From Akkermansia muciniphila (GTDB lineage: Bacteria > Verrucomicrobiota > Verrucomicrobiia > Opitutales > Opitutaceae): 64,000 nt of DNA. A program made the translations under genes and the position numbers. The notes below the pieces were generated by a model that was not told where the DNA came from, searched no databases, and worked only from the letters and a program-made list of their open reading frames with translations. Shown in pieces: positions 45,502 to 53,406 of this stretch (position 1 is the stretch's first letter; the number at the start of each line of letters is the position of its first letter). The stretch is taken from the NCBI GenBank assembly GCA_945888375.1, contig CAMCZZ010000018.1, positions 1 through 64,000 of the forward strand, written 5' to 3'.

Positions 45502-45660
45502 GCGGGGTGGAAAGGGGCTGGTAGTGCCCGCGACCCGCAGTCCGGCGCAGACCGGCAGGTCGCGTCAAAGCAGCGGACGGGGAGGGTATCCAGACCAAGG
45601 CTTTACCGCTCGCCGGCGGCAAGCGATTTCATAAAATTGCATCATAATACAGGGCCATGG

Positions 45661-45682
45661 CCAGCGCGCCGTAGAGCGCTGG
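45661..45682. repeat. inverted repeat upstream of the sugar ABC operon
   Basis: CCAGCGC-(8)-GCGCTGG lies 160 bases before the binding-protein start, in the 242-base gap after pyk. Nearby on the minus strand are TTGACT (45686-45691) and TATTAT (45644-45649); their 36-base spacing is too wide for one sigma-70 promoter. The repeat may be an operator for the transport operon. That role is inferred from position only. Confidence 0.35.
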
Positions 45683-45743
45683 CGGAGTCAATTTGACCGG
45701 CGGCCATAGCCGGCCCGTCGCCTGAGCCAACACCGAGCCGGGC

Positions 45744-47198
45744 TCAACGCACGGTGCGCAGCTGGATGCTATCGACGAGGCGGTCGTGGGTGAGGATATC
45801 GGTCGCGACGATCAGCTTGTCGCCCAGGCGCAAGTGCCCGGAGCGAACGAGGACGGAGATGGCATTTTCGATCGTGATGTTGGGATCGGAGTCGAGCGCG
45901 AGCTGGACCGGCTCGACCGCACGCAGCAGGCGCATCTGGCGCAGGGTCTCCACCGAATTAGTCATGGCAAAGATGGTCGCGTGCACGGGCCGCATCGCCG
46001 CCAGACCCGCCGCCATGAAACCCCGGCGGGTGAAGGTAAGAAGAGACGAACCCGGGATCTGGTCGGCGAGATGCACGGCGGCGGCGAGGAGGTTAAACTT
46101 ATCCCCCTTCAAATGAGCCGGCGCCGGCATGGGCGCGGTGTCCTCCCATTCGATGCGACGCGCGACCTTCTCCAGAATGGCGACGCAATCCAGCGGGTAT
46201 TTGCCCACGGTCGTCTCGCCCGAAAGCATCACGCAGTCGGCCTGCTCGTGGACGGCATTGGCGACATCGGTGATTTCCGCGCGGGTCGGCATGGGCTGGG
46301 TGATCATCGACTCCAGCATGTGGGTGGCGATGATCACGGCCTTGCCGTGATCGAGACAGCAGCCAACGGCGCGCCGTTGGATGGAGGGCAGTTCCTCAAA
46401 AGGGCACTCGATGCCGAGGTCGCCTCGCGCCACCATCAGGGCGTCGGTCGCTCGCACGATCTCCTCGAGGTTGGCGATGGCCGACTGGTCCTCGATCTTG
46501 GCGATGATACGGGCGGAGGAGTTCTGCGAGCGGAGAAACTCGCGCAGGGTCTCGATATCCGCCGCCTCCCGCACGAAGGACAGGGCAACAAAATCGATAC
46601 CCTCGGCAATGCCGACGAGGCTGTCGGCGCGGTCCTTCTCGGTAAAGGCCGGCAGGTTCACCTTCACGCCGGGCAGATTGATATGACGGCGGGATTTTAA
46701 CTCACCCGGCGTCAGCACGCGGCAGCGGATGTGGGCGTCCTGCTTCTCCAGCACCTCGAGGCGGATGAGCCCGTTATCGACCAGCACGGTATCGCCGATT
46801 TTGATGTCATTGACCAGATCCAGATAGTTGACGTTGACCGAGCGCACCTCCTCGGCGCCGTCGCGATCCGCTCCGGGCCGGACGGTGAAATCAAAAATCT
46901 GGCCCGCCTCCAGCACGATGGGGTGGTCAACGTCGCCGGTGCGGATCTCGGGGCCTTTGATATCCATCATGATGGCGATCTCGCGCCCCACCTTGGCCGA
47001 CACCGCGCGGATGCGGCGGATCACCAGACGGCACCACTCGTGGTTGGCGTGGGCCATGTTGAGACGGGCCACATCCGCACCAGCGCGGATGAGTTTCTCC
47101 AGCATCTCTTCCGACTCCGTGGCCGGGCCGAGGGTGAAAATGATCTTGGTGCGTCGTAAGCCGGACAACGTTGAAGGCGTGCTGGTGGTCATAGTCAC
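45744..47198 (-). CDS. pyk: pyruvate kinase
   Basis: A 484-residue glycolytic enzyme that converts phosphoenolpyruvate and ADP to pyruvate and ATP. Barrel motifs include TKIIFTLGPATES, DIKGPEIRTG, IIAKIEDQSAIANLEEI (catalytic lysine region), MVARGDLGIECP and AVIIATHMLESMITQPMPTRAE. The usual NFSH segment reads LNMAHANHEW, like the NMCH form of plant plastidic enzymes. The Glu in KGPE is retained, so potassium dependence is expected. The C-terminal domain (about 360-484) is complete. It is followed on the same strand by the sugar ABC operon after 242 bases. Confidence 0.96.
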   Translation of the reverse strand: MTMTTSTPSTLSGLRRTKIIFTLGPATESEEMLEKLIRAGADVARLNMAHANHEWCRLVIRRIRAVSAKVGREIAIMMDIKGPEIRTGDVDHPIVLEAGQIFDFTVRPGADRDGAEEVRSVNVNYLDLVNDIKIGDTVLVDNGLIRLEVLEKQDAHIRCRVLTPGELKSRRHINLPGVKVNLPAFTEKDRADSLVGIAEGIDFVALSFVREAADIETLREFLRSQNSSARIIAKIEDQSAIANLEEIVRATDALMVARGDLGIECPFEELPSIQRRAVGCCLDHGKAVIIATHMLESMITQPMPTRAEITDVANAVHEQADCVMLSGETTVGKYPLDCVAILEKVARRIEWEDTAPMPAPAHLKGDKFNLLAAAVHLADQIPGSSLLTFTRRGFMAAGLAAMRPVHATIFAMTNSVETLRQMRLLRAVEPVQLALDSDPNITIENAISVLVRSGHLRLGDKLIVATDILTHDRLVDSIQLRTVR

Positions 47199-47318
47199 CA
47201 GCCAGCAAAGCCCGCGCCATGAAGAGGGCCAGCCCGGACTGGCCCCAGAGAATGTTTATCTGGTTTGGCCCTTGGATTTTACCTTACGGACACCTTTGAA
47301 AAGATTCGGCCCCGCGCC

Positions 47319-48122
47319 TCACCATTCCCAGGCAGCCGTGCCCCCGCCCGGTGCGACGATTTCAAACCCGCATGCCTCCCCCAGCCGCGCGCGCAACCCC
47401 GCCAGTTCGCATTCCACCGCCGCGAGGCTGTTACAGTCCCGACTGAGGTGGGTAAGAAAAACCCGTCGCCAACCGGGGTGGGCCGTCGCCTCCAACAACT
47501 CACGGGTGGCGGCGTTGGAGAGGTGGCCGTGCCGGCCGGCGATGCGTTGCTTGGTGCTCCAGGGGCGGCGGTGATCGGCCTCGAGGAGCTTGGGGCAGTG
47601 GTTGCTCTCGACCACCACCACCTCGCAGGCCCGGAGGTGGGCGTAGACCGCCGCCGGCACATGCCCGAGATCAGTCAACCAAGCGAGCGAGCGGCGCGGG
47701 GAAAACAGATCCTGCGCGTCGCCGTGGGCGAAGCAGAAACCCACCGGTTCCTGCGCGTCGTGCGGCACCGCAAAACTCGTCACTTCAAGGTCACGCACCC
47801 GGAAAGTCGTGCCGGTCTCGAAAAGCCGCCAGGAGGCCTCCCGCCCCGCCTTCTGCCAAACCGCGCGGGCAGTGGGAGCGTTGGCGTAGATCTCGGTGCG
47901 CGGGTGCTTTTTGAAGCCCTCGATGCCGGCCGCGTGGTCGCCGTGCTCATGAGTGAGGAACACCGCGTCGATCTCCTCCATCCGGGTGCCCGCAGCGTGC
48001 AACAACTCGCGCAGCCGCCGGCAGGAAAAACCGGCGTCGATCAGCACCCGCGCCGCCGCCGTCTGGAGCAAGGCACAGTTGCCCGCGCTGCCGCTGCCGA
48101 GGATTTGAAGGCGCATCGCCAT
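47319..48122 (-). CDS. MBL-fold metallo-hydrolase (YycJ/WalJ-like)
   Basis: A 267-residue metallo-beta-lactamase-fold protein. The metal motif THEHGDH gives His58, His60, Asp62 and His63. The N-terminus MRLQILGSGSAGNCALL is diagnostic of the YycJ/WalJ subgroup, where SGSxGN begins the fold. VVVESNHCPKLLEAD and VFLTHLSRDCN provide later ligands. WalJ is linked to cell-wall/DNA-repair coordination in Firmicutes, but here no WalRK genes are seen, so the function is open. Either ATG at 48122 or at 48116 could start it. It is divergent from the QueD/PTPS-family gene. Confidence 0.85.
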   Translation of the reverse strand: MAMRLQILGSGSAGNCALLQTAAARVLIDAGFSCRRLRELLHAAGTRMEEIDAVFLTHEHGDHAAGIEGFKKHPRTEIYANAPTARAVWQKAGREASWRLFETGTTFRVRDLEVTSFAVPHDAQEPVGFCFAHGDAQDLFSPRRSLAWLTDLGHVPAAVYAHLRACEVVVVESNHCPKLLEADHRRPWSTKQRIAGRHGHLSNAATRELLEATAHPGWRRVFLTHLSRDCNSLAAVECELAGLRARLGEACGFEIVAPGGGTAAWEW

Positions 48123-48222
48123 GAAGGCGCGCAGGCCAAGCCCCCGCCGCCCCCGCCGCCAGCCCAAAAATGGACCACACGTTGACCACGCCTTGATTTG
48201 CTGCTCATTCAACAACTGTAAC

Positions 48223-48702
48223 ATGGCCAAAAACGCCCCCAAATCTCGACGCGCCCGCCCCGTGGTCCGCCCCCTGAGCGGCACGGTTTTCATCACCCGC
48301 CAGGTGCATTTTAACTCCGCTCATCGCCTCTACAACCCCACCAAGAGCCAGAAGTGGAACGAGGAAAAATACGGCCTCTGCACCAACCCGCACTGGCACG
48401 GCCACAATTACGTGCTGGAAGTGACGCTCGCCGGCGAACCCGATCCGGAAACCGGCTACGTCATGGATCTCGGCGCACTCAAGGCTATCCTCGAGGAGCA
48501 AATTCTGAAGCCCTGCGACCACCGCAACCTCAACGACGAGGTGCCCTTCCTCGCCGGCGTCATCCCCTCGACCGAAAATCTCGTGATCGCCTTCTGGGAA
48601 CGCCTTGAGCCGCACATCCCCGCCGGCCGCCTGCATTGTGTGAAACTCTACGAAACCCCGCGCAACTTCGCGGAATACCGCGGCCCGAATCCCTCCCTTT
48701 AA
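48223..48702 (+). CDS. 6-pyruvoyl-tetrahydropterin synthase/QueD family enzyme
   Basis: A 159-residue T-fold enzyme. Zinc ligands are His34 (FNSAHRL), His59 and His61 (HWHGHNY). The catalytic Cys is Cys53 in GLCTNPHWHGHNY, close to the CNNPNGHGHNY of PTPS. MDLGALK and STENL are the usual family segments near the catalytic triad. The retained cysteine argues against a PTPS-III folate-type enzyme, where it is Glu. It is 94 bases upstream of folE2 on the same strand, so it acts on the dihydroneopterin triphosphate product, towards queuosine or tetrahydrobiopterin. The ATG at 48223 (MAKNAPKS) is preferred to an ATG at 48121 that overlaps the divergent gene. Confidence 0.88.
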   Translation: MAKNAPKSRRARPVVRPLSGTVFITRQVHFNSAHRLYNPTKSQKWNEEKYGLCTNPHWHGHNYVLEVTLAGEPDPETGYVMDLGALKAILEEQILKPCDHRNLNDEVPFLAGVIPSTENLVIAFWERLEPHIPAGRLHCVKLYETPRNFAEYRGPNPSL

Positions 48703-48796
48703 ACCCGGGTAACCAAAAGCCAGCTAACCCCGCCCGCGCCGGGGCTCCGGTTATCGTCCCAACCGCCTGGCCGCCCGCCCAAACTCAAAAAACGAC

Positions 48797-49834
48797 ATGC
48801 CCGCCAAACCCGTCCGTCGCGCCCACTCCGCCAAACCAGGCAAAAAAGCCGCGCCCGCCGCCGCCAAGACCATGTATCTGCACCGCGTGGCCGACGGCCC
48901 CGCCCCGCGCATCGTCCGCGCCTACGATGCCAAGTTCGCCGTCACCCCCGCCTACCGCGAGACTCTGCCCGATATGATGGAGGCCGTGGACGCCATTCCC
49001 GGTGCCCCCGTGGCCATCCAGCAGGTCGGAGTGTCGGGCTTTAAACTGCCACTCCGCCACCCCGCCCGGAGCCGGCGCACCGCCCACATCCTGGAAACCA
49101 CGGTCACCGGCACCGTTTCGCTCGGGGCCCACTTGAAGGGCATCAACATGAGTCGGCTCGTGCGGTCGTTCTACGACTACGCCTCGGAGCCGGCGTCGCC
49201 TGATTTGGTCGCCAAGCTCCTCGGCGTCTACCGTCGCGAGGTCGGCGCCCTGAGCGCCCGCCTACGCCTCGATTTTTCCTATCCCATCCCGCAGAGCTCC
49301 CTGCGCAGCGGCCTGGTCGGCTGGCAATATTACCCCGCTGCTTTCCTCGGCCGCATTGATGAGGCCGGGCGCGTGCGCCGCTTCCTCGAGCTGGATTTCA
49401 CCTACTCCTCCGCCTGCCCCTGCAGCGCCGAATTGACCGAACACGCCCGCGACGTCCGCGGCGTTTACGGCATCCCCCACAACCAACGCTCCAAGGCCCG
49501 CATCCTCGTCGAGCTCGCCCCCGGGGCCCGGCTGCACATCGAGGAACTGCATGCCCTCGTGCTACGCGCCCTAGTGACCGAGACCCAGGTGATGGTGAAG
49601 CGCGAGGATGAGCAGGCGTTTGCCGAGCTGAACGGCGCCCACATCAAGTTTGTCGAAGACGCCGCCCGCCTAGTCTACGCCGAGCTAGCCGGGGATAAAC
49701 GCATCGCCGATTTTCAGGTCGCCTGCTCCCACCTCGAATCCCTCCATTCCCACGACGCCGTGAGCGTGATCGTGAAAGGCGTGCCCGGTGGCCTCGCCGC
49801 CGATTTCGACGCCTTCCCCAGCCTCGTTTGCTGA
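48797..49834 (+). CDS. folE2: GTP cyclohydrolase IB (FolE2)
   Basis: A 345-residue GTP cyclohydrolase of the FolE2/type IB group, which converts GTP to dihydroneopterin triphosphate and can use manganese instead of zinc. Matches are [41 protein letters not shown] (metal-binding Cys region, near 207-209) and [15 protein letters not shown]. It follows the QueD/PTPS gene by 94 bases, so both probably form a pterin unit. The first 25 residues are Lys- and Ala-rich and have no homology; an internal ATG at 48872 (MYLHRV) could be the real start. It is convergent with the AraC gene. Confidence 0.93.
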   Translation: MPAKPVRRAHSAKPGKKAAPAAAKTMYLHRVADGPAPRIVRAYDAKFAVTPAYRETLPDMMEAVDAIPGAPVAIQQVGVSGFKLPLRHPARSRRTAHILETTVTGTVSLGAHLKGINMSRLVRSFYDYASEPASPDLVAKLLGVYRREVGALSARLRLDFSYPIPQSSLRSGLVGWQYYPAAFLGRIDEAGRVRRFLELDFTYSSACPCSAELTEHARDVRGVYGIPHNQRSKARILVELAPGARLHIEELHALVLRALVTETQVMVKREDEQAFAELNGAHIKFVEDAARLVYAELAGDKRIADFQVACSHLESLHSHDAVSVIVKGVPGGLAADFDAFPSLVC

Positions 49835-49841
49835 GGCCCGC

Positions 49842-50753
49842 CTACCGTCGCGCCGCCACCAGCGCGCTGGGCGGCACGCCATGCACCGCGCGAAAACTAC
49901 GGGAGAAGTGAAACGGGTCATCCATCCCCACACTCGCCGCTGCATCCTGCACCCGTCCGCCCTTCTCCAAAAGATACGCCGCCGCTAGCGCCATCTTTCG
50001 CCGCCGGAGATACTGGTGCGGAGTGACTCCGAGGAAACGCCTGAACAGGCGACATACACTCGACCCTTCCAGTCCCGCCGCCGCCGCCACTTCGTCCAAC
50101 CGGCTCCACTCCGCCGCATGGGCATCGATCAAAGCCCGGCATCGCTCGAAATTGTCCCGCGCCGCCACCACCGCCGTGCCCCGCCCCGCTCCGGCCGCCG
50201 GAACCGGCTCCTCGCCGATCTTCAACAACAACACCTCCGCCAGACGCGCACAAATCGCCGGCGCGGCGGGTCCGTGCCGCCGGCCCTCGCGAGTCACATC
50301 CTCGGCCAACTCGCGCAGCTCCCCCAACGCCCCCGCCCGCCGCGCCCGCCCCTCCAGCAAGCCCGCCTGCGCCACCGCCCGCGCCGCACCGGGCCCGGCC
50401 AAGGCGAAAAAAAACTTCTCCAGCGGTGCCTCCGCATCCGTCTCGATCTGGCAAACCGTGCGCGTGCCGCTGGCAAAACACACCCCCGCCTCCAAGCGGT
50501 GCTCGCCGCCATCAAGGCGACACCGGCCCCGCCCGCCGGTGACCAGCTCCACCACAAGGTAGGGATAACGCGTCCGCGCCACCGCATAGTCCGGCCGGCA
50601 ACGCTCCCAACCCCCAAGCACCACCGAGACCCGCTCCCGCCAGGGCCCCGCCAGCTGGAGGAAAAAGACACGGCTTTCCGCCACTTGGGCAGCCAGAAGG
50701 GAAGGGGCGGCAGGCAAGCCGATATTATCCATGCCAAGGTCGTAATCCTCCAT
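49842..50753 (-). CDS. AraC-family transcriptional regulator, divergent from fucose isomerase gene
   Basis: A 303-residue regulator. A cupin-type N-terminal domain (about 50-130; YPYLVVELVTGGRGRCRLDGGEH) precedes the AraC double HTH (about 205-295), with SRLDEVAAAAGLEGSSVCRLFRRFLGVTPHQYL and VQDAAASVGMDDPFHFSRSF. It is divergent from the fucose-isomerase-family gene across 90 bases containing two short palindromes. This arrangement suggests it controls that sugar pathway, possibly in response to fucose or rhamnose. The ATG at 50753 (MEDYDLGMDN) is chosen; an upstream in-frame ATG at 50801 would push into the intergenic region. Confidence 0.85.
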   Translation of the reverse strand: MEDYDLGMDNIGLPAAPSLLAAQVAESRVFFLQLAGPWRERVSVVLGGWERCRPDYAVARTRYPYLVVELVTGGRGRCRLDGGEHRLEAGVCFASGTRTVCQIETDAEAPLEKFFFALAGPGAARAVAQAGLLEGRARRAGALGELRELAEDVTREGRRHGPAAPAICARLAEVLLLKIGEEPVPAAGAGRGTAVVAARDNFERCRALIDAHAAEWSRLDEVAAAAGLEGSSVCRLFRRFLGVTPHQYLRRRKMALAAAYLLEKGGRVQDAAASVGMDDPFHFSRSFRAVHGVPPSALVAARR

Positions 50754-50760
50754 TCCGCTT

Positions 50761-50799
50761 GGTTGCAAACCTGCTAAAGTGTGCCGGTCGTTTTTCGAC
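50761..50799. promoter_or_regulatory. two short palindromes in AraC/fucI divergent region
   Basis: GGTT-gca-AACC (50761-50771) and GTCG-ttttt-CGAC (50787-50799) lie in the 90-base gap between the divergent AraC gene and the fucose isomerase gene. A 15-base interval separates them, close to one and a half turns of DNA. They are candidate regulator-binding sites. No clear -35/-10 pair is seen on either strand. Confidence 0.35.
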
Positions 50800-50843
50800 A
50801 AACCGCGAGCCCCTCGTCTCCCCCAACCACTTTACCGCCCGCC

Positions 50844-52472
50844 ATGAAAAAACTCCCGAAAAAATCCGTCTACCTCGTCGCCAACGGCGATCTGCGCCAA
50901 TCCGCCAACGAGAAGTGCTGGCCCGCTCAGGCCGCCATGGAAAAACAGCTCGCCGAGGTCGTCGCCTCGTTCGGCTACAAGCTCGTGCGCGCCCACCCCT
51001 ACAAGGCCGACGTGAAACACGGTTTCATCGGCTCCCAGAAGGAAGGCATGGCAGTGTTCGCCGACCTCGATCCCACCGCCCCGCTCATCGTCGCCGAGTG
51101 CGTCTGGCAATACTCCCACCACCTGCTCCACGGCCTCATCTCCCATCGCGGCCCCATCCTGAACGTCGCCAACTGGTCCGGCACCTGGCCCGGCCTCGTC
51201 GGCATGCTCAACCTCAACGGCTCCCTCACCAAGGCCGGGGTCAAATACTCCACGCTGTGGAGCGAAAACTTCGACGACGCCCTCTTCCTCGACGGCCTGC
51301 AGAACTGGCTCACCCGCGGCGCGACCAAACACAAGACCGCCCACGTCAAGGCCCTCGCCAAGGCCGTCGTCCCGCCCAAGGCCAAGGCCACCGCGAAAAA
51401 AATCGCCGCCGATCTGCTGGTGAAGAAGTCCATCATGGGGGTCTTCGACGAAGGCTGCATGGGCATGTATAACGCCATCATCCCCGACGAACTGCTCTTC
51501 CAGACCGGCGTTTACAAGGAGCGCCTCTCCCAATCCGCCCTTTACTACGCCACCACCCAGGTCTCCGACGCCGAAGCCAAAGAGGTTTTTAACTGGTATA
51601 AGAAGAAGGGCCTCAAGTTCCACTTCGGCACCGACGAGGCCACCGAACTGACCGAGCGGCAGGTGCTGCTCCAGTGCAAGACCTACATCGCCGCCGTGCG
51701 CATCGCCGACGAGTTCGGCTGCGAGACCATCGGCATCCAGTATCAGCAGGGGCTCAAGGACCTCCTGCCCGCCTCCGACCTCGTCGAGGGCACGCTGAAC
51801 TCCACCGAACGCCCACCGGTAAAACGCGCCGACGGCTCCATCATTCGCGACGGCAGCCCCATCCCGCACTTCAACGAAGTGGATGAGTGCGCCGGCCTCG
51901 ACGGCCTGTTCACCGACCGCGTGCACGCCGCCCTCGGCCAGCCCCGCGCCAACACCCTGCACGACCTGCGTTGGGGTGATTGGGATAAATCCGGCACCAC
52001 CGACGAATATGTCTGGGTGTTCCTCATCTCCGGCAGCGCCCCCGCCGACCACCACGTCAACGGCTGGGCCGGCTCGGATTCGCACCGCCAGCCCGCGATG
52101 TATTTCAAACTCGGCGGCGGCACTCTCCGCGGCATCGCCAAGACCGGCGAGATCGTCTGGAGCCGCGTGTTTGTCGAGAACGGCAAACTCAAGATGGACC
52201 TCGGCCGCGCCAAGGTCATCGCCCTGCCGGCGGAGGAAACCGAGCGCCGCTGGAAAGAGACGACCTACCAGTGGCCCATCATGCACGCCGTGACCTACGG
52301 CGTGAACCGCGACCAGATGATGGCCCGCCACAAGAGCAACCATATCCAGGTGGCCTACGCGAACAGCGCGAAGGAGGCCGACCTCGCCCTTTACACCAAG
52401 GCCGCCCTCGCCGCCGAACTCGGCCTCGAGGTCGCCCTCTGCGGCACCAAGGCCGACGGCAAGGCGTTCTAA
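50844..52472 (+). CDS. L-fucose isomerase-family enzyme
   Basis: A 542-residue protein of the L-fucose/L-arabinose isomerase fold, which converts aldoses such as L-fucose to the ketose with Mn2+. Conserved metal-site segments are [17 protein letters not shown] (Glu and Asp ligands), [13 protein letters not shown] and NHIQVAYA (His ligand near the C-terminus). [21 protein letters not shown] is also typical. The N-terminus is cytoplasmic, without a signal. The class II aldolase follows on the same strand, separated by a CACGGA repeat element. L-Fucose, D-arabinose and related deoxysugars are all possible substrates; a matching kinase is not in the window. Confidence 0.82.
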   Translation: MKKLPKKSVYLVANGDLRQSANEKCWPAQAAMEKQLAEVVASFGYKLVRAHPYKADVKHGFIGSQKEGMAVFADLDPTAPLIVAECVWQYSHHLLHGLISHRGPILNVANWSGTWPGLVGMLNLNGSLTKAGVKYSTLWSENFDDALFLDGLQNWLTRGATKHKTAHVKALAKAVVPPKAKATAKKIAADLLVKKSIMGVFDEGCMGMYNAIIPDELLFQTGVYKERLSQSALYYATTQVSDAEAKEVFNWYKKKGLKFHFGTDEATELTERQVLLQCKTYIAAVRIADEFGCETIGIQYQQGLKDLLPASDLVEGTLNSTERPPVKRADGSIIRDGSPIPHFNEVDECAGLDGLFTDRVHAALGQPRANTLHDLRWGDWDKSGTTDEYVWVFLISGSAPADHHVNGWAGSDSHRQPAMYFKLGGGTLRGIAKTGEIVWSRVFVENGKLKMDLGRAKVIALPAEETERRWKETTYQWPIMHAVTYGVNRDQMMARHKSNHIQVAYANSAKEADLALYTKAALAAELGLEVALCGTKADGKAF

Positions 52473-52480
52473 AGAACGCC
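52463..52480. repeat. palindrome spanning the fucI stop codon
   Basis: The arms GGCGTTCT and AGAACGCC are perfect 8-base inverted repeats around AA at 52471-52472, with the TAA stop at 52470-52472. As RNA this is a stem with a two-base loop, so it is more likely a DNA-binding palindrome (GTTCT-AA-AGAAC core) than a hairpin. It lies 5 bases before a CACGGA repeat element. Confidence 0.4.
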
Positions 52481-52484
52481 TAAC

Positions 52485-52591
52485 TTATCTAACCACGAAG
52501 GGCACGGAGAACACTGAGGGGACACCCAAGCGGATGGTTTGGTTATCTCCTCCTTTTCTCTCCGTGCTCTCCGTGTTCTCCGTGGATAAAA
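52485..52591. repeat. CACGGA-type intergenic inverted repeat, copy 3
   Basis: The left arm (52485-52520) reads TTATCTAACCACGAAGGGCA, then CACGGAGAA and CACTGAGGG. The right arm (52557-52591), in reverse complement, reads TTTTATCCACGGAGAACACG then GAGAGCACGGAGAGA. The unit repeats about every 10 bases. It lies between the fucose-isomerase-family gene and the aldolase gene. Confidence 0.75.
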
Positions 52592-52609
52592 CTTCCGATA
52601 GAAATCCCC

Positions 52610-53362
52610 ATGTCCCTCGATCCACTCCTGAATCTCTCCCACCAGCTCGGCCGTGAAGAGCGGCGCCTTGCCATCCTCGGCGAAGGCAATACGTCCATGC
52701 GCCACGACGCGGAGACCTTTACCGTCAAAGCCTCCGGCTCGAACCTCGCCACCCTGGCCGCCACCGGCACCGCCACCTGCCGCTTCGACAAGCTCCTGCC
52801 CTTGCTCGCCGCCGAGGCGATGAGCGACGCCGCCGTGGATGAGGCCCTCTTCGCCGCCCGCATTTCGACCGACATGAAAAAACCCTCGGTCGAGGCCCTC
52901 TTCCACGGCTACCTGCTCACCCTGCCGGGCGTGAACTTCGTCGGCCACACCCACCCCATCGCGGTCAACGCTCTGCTCTGCTCCCGCCACGCCGCCACCT
53001 TCGCGACCCGCCGCCTGTTCCCCGATGAGATCGTATGCTGCGGGGTCGAGAGCGTGCTCGTGCCCTACACCGACCCCGGCCTGAAGCTTTCCCAAGCCAT
53101 CAAGACCGCCGTCGAGGCCTACATCCTGCGTGTCTCCCGCCCGCCCCGCGTGATCCTGCTGGAAAACCACGGCCTGATCGCGCTCGGCGCCACCCCCGAG
53201 GCCGTCCTCGCCGCGACCCTGATGGCGGTAAAGGCAGCCGAGATCTTCGTCGGCGCCGCCGCCGTCTCGGGGGGCGAACCCCGTTTCCTCACCGCGGCAC
53301 AGGTGGAGCGCATCGCCGGCCGGCCCGACGAGCACTACCGGCAAAAGGCCCTCGGACTCTGA
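52610..53362 (+). CDS. class II aldolase/adducin family protein (fuculose-1-phosphate aldolase type)
   Basis: A 250-residue class II aldolase. GEGNTSMR (24-31) is the phosphate-binding loop. Glu95 in KPSVEALFHG is the catalytic acid region. His113 and His115 in VGHTHPIAVN, plus a His in LLENHGLIALGA, are the zinc ligands. It would split a ketose 1-phosphate into DHAP and lactaldehyde. Its position after a fucose-isomerase-family gene supports fucose, rhamnose or arabinose metabolism. mfd begins about 45 bases later. The exact specificity is inferred. Confidence 0.85.
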   Translation: MSLDPLLNLSHQLGREERRLAILGEGNTSMRHDAETFTVKASGSNLATLAATGTATCRFDKLLPLLAAEAMSDAAVDEALFAARISTDMKKPSVEALFHGYLLTLPGVNFVGHTHPIAVNALLCSRHAATFATRRLFPDEIVCCGVESVLVPYTDPGLKLSQAIKTAVEAYILRVSRPPRVILLENHGLIALGATPEAVLAATLMAVKAAEIFVGAAAVSGGEPRFLTAAQVERIAGRPDEHYRQKALGL

Positions 53363-53406
53363 AGCCAGAAACAGGGGAACGGCCAACTGTAGCCGCGACG
53401 CCTCCA

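Noticed and set aside
48702-48796. Hairpin CCCCG/CGGGG between the QueD-family gene and folE2 as a terminator
   Set aside because: The stem is short, there is no T-tract, and the flanking genes are functionally linked.
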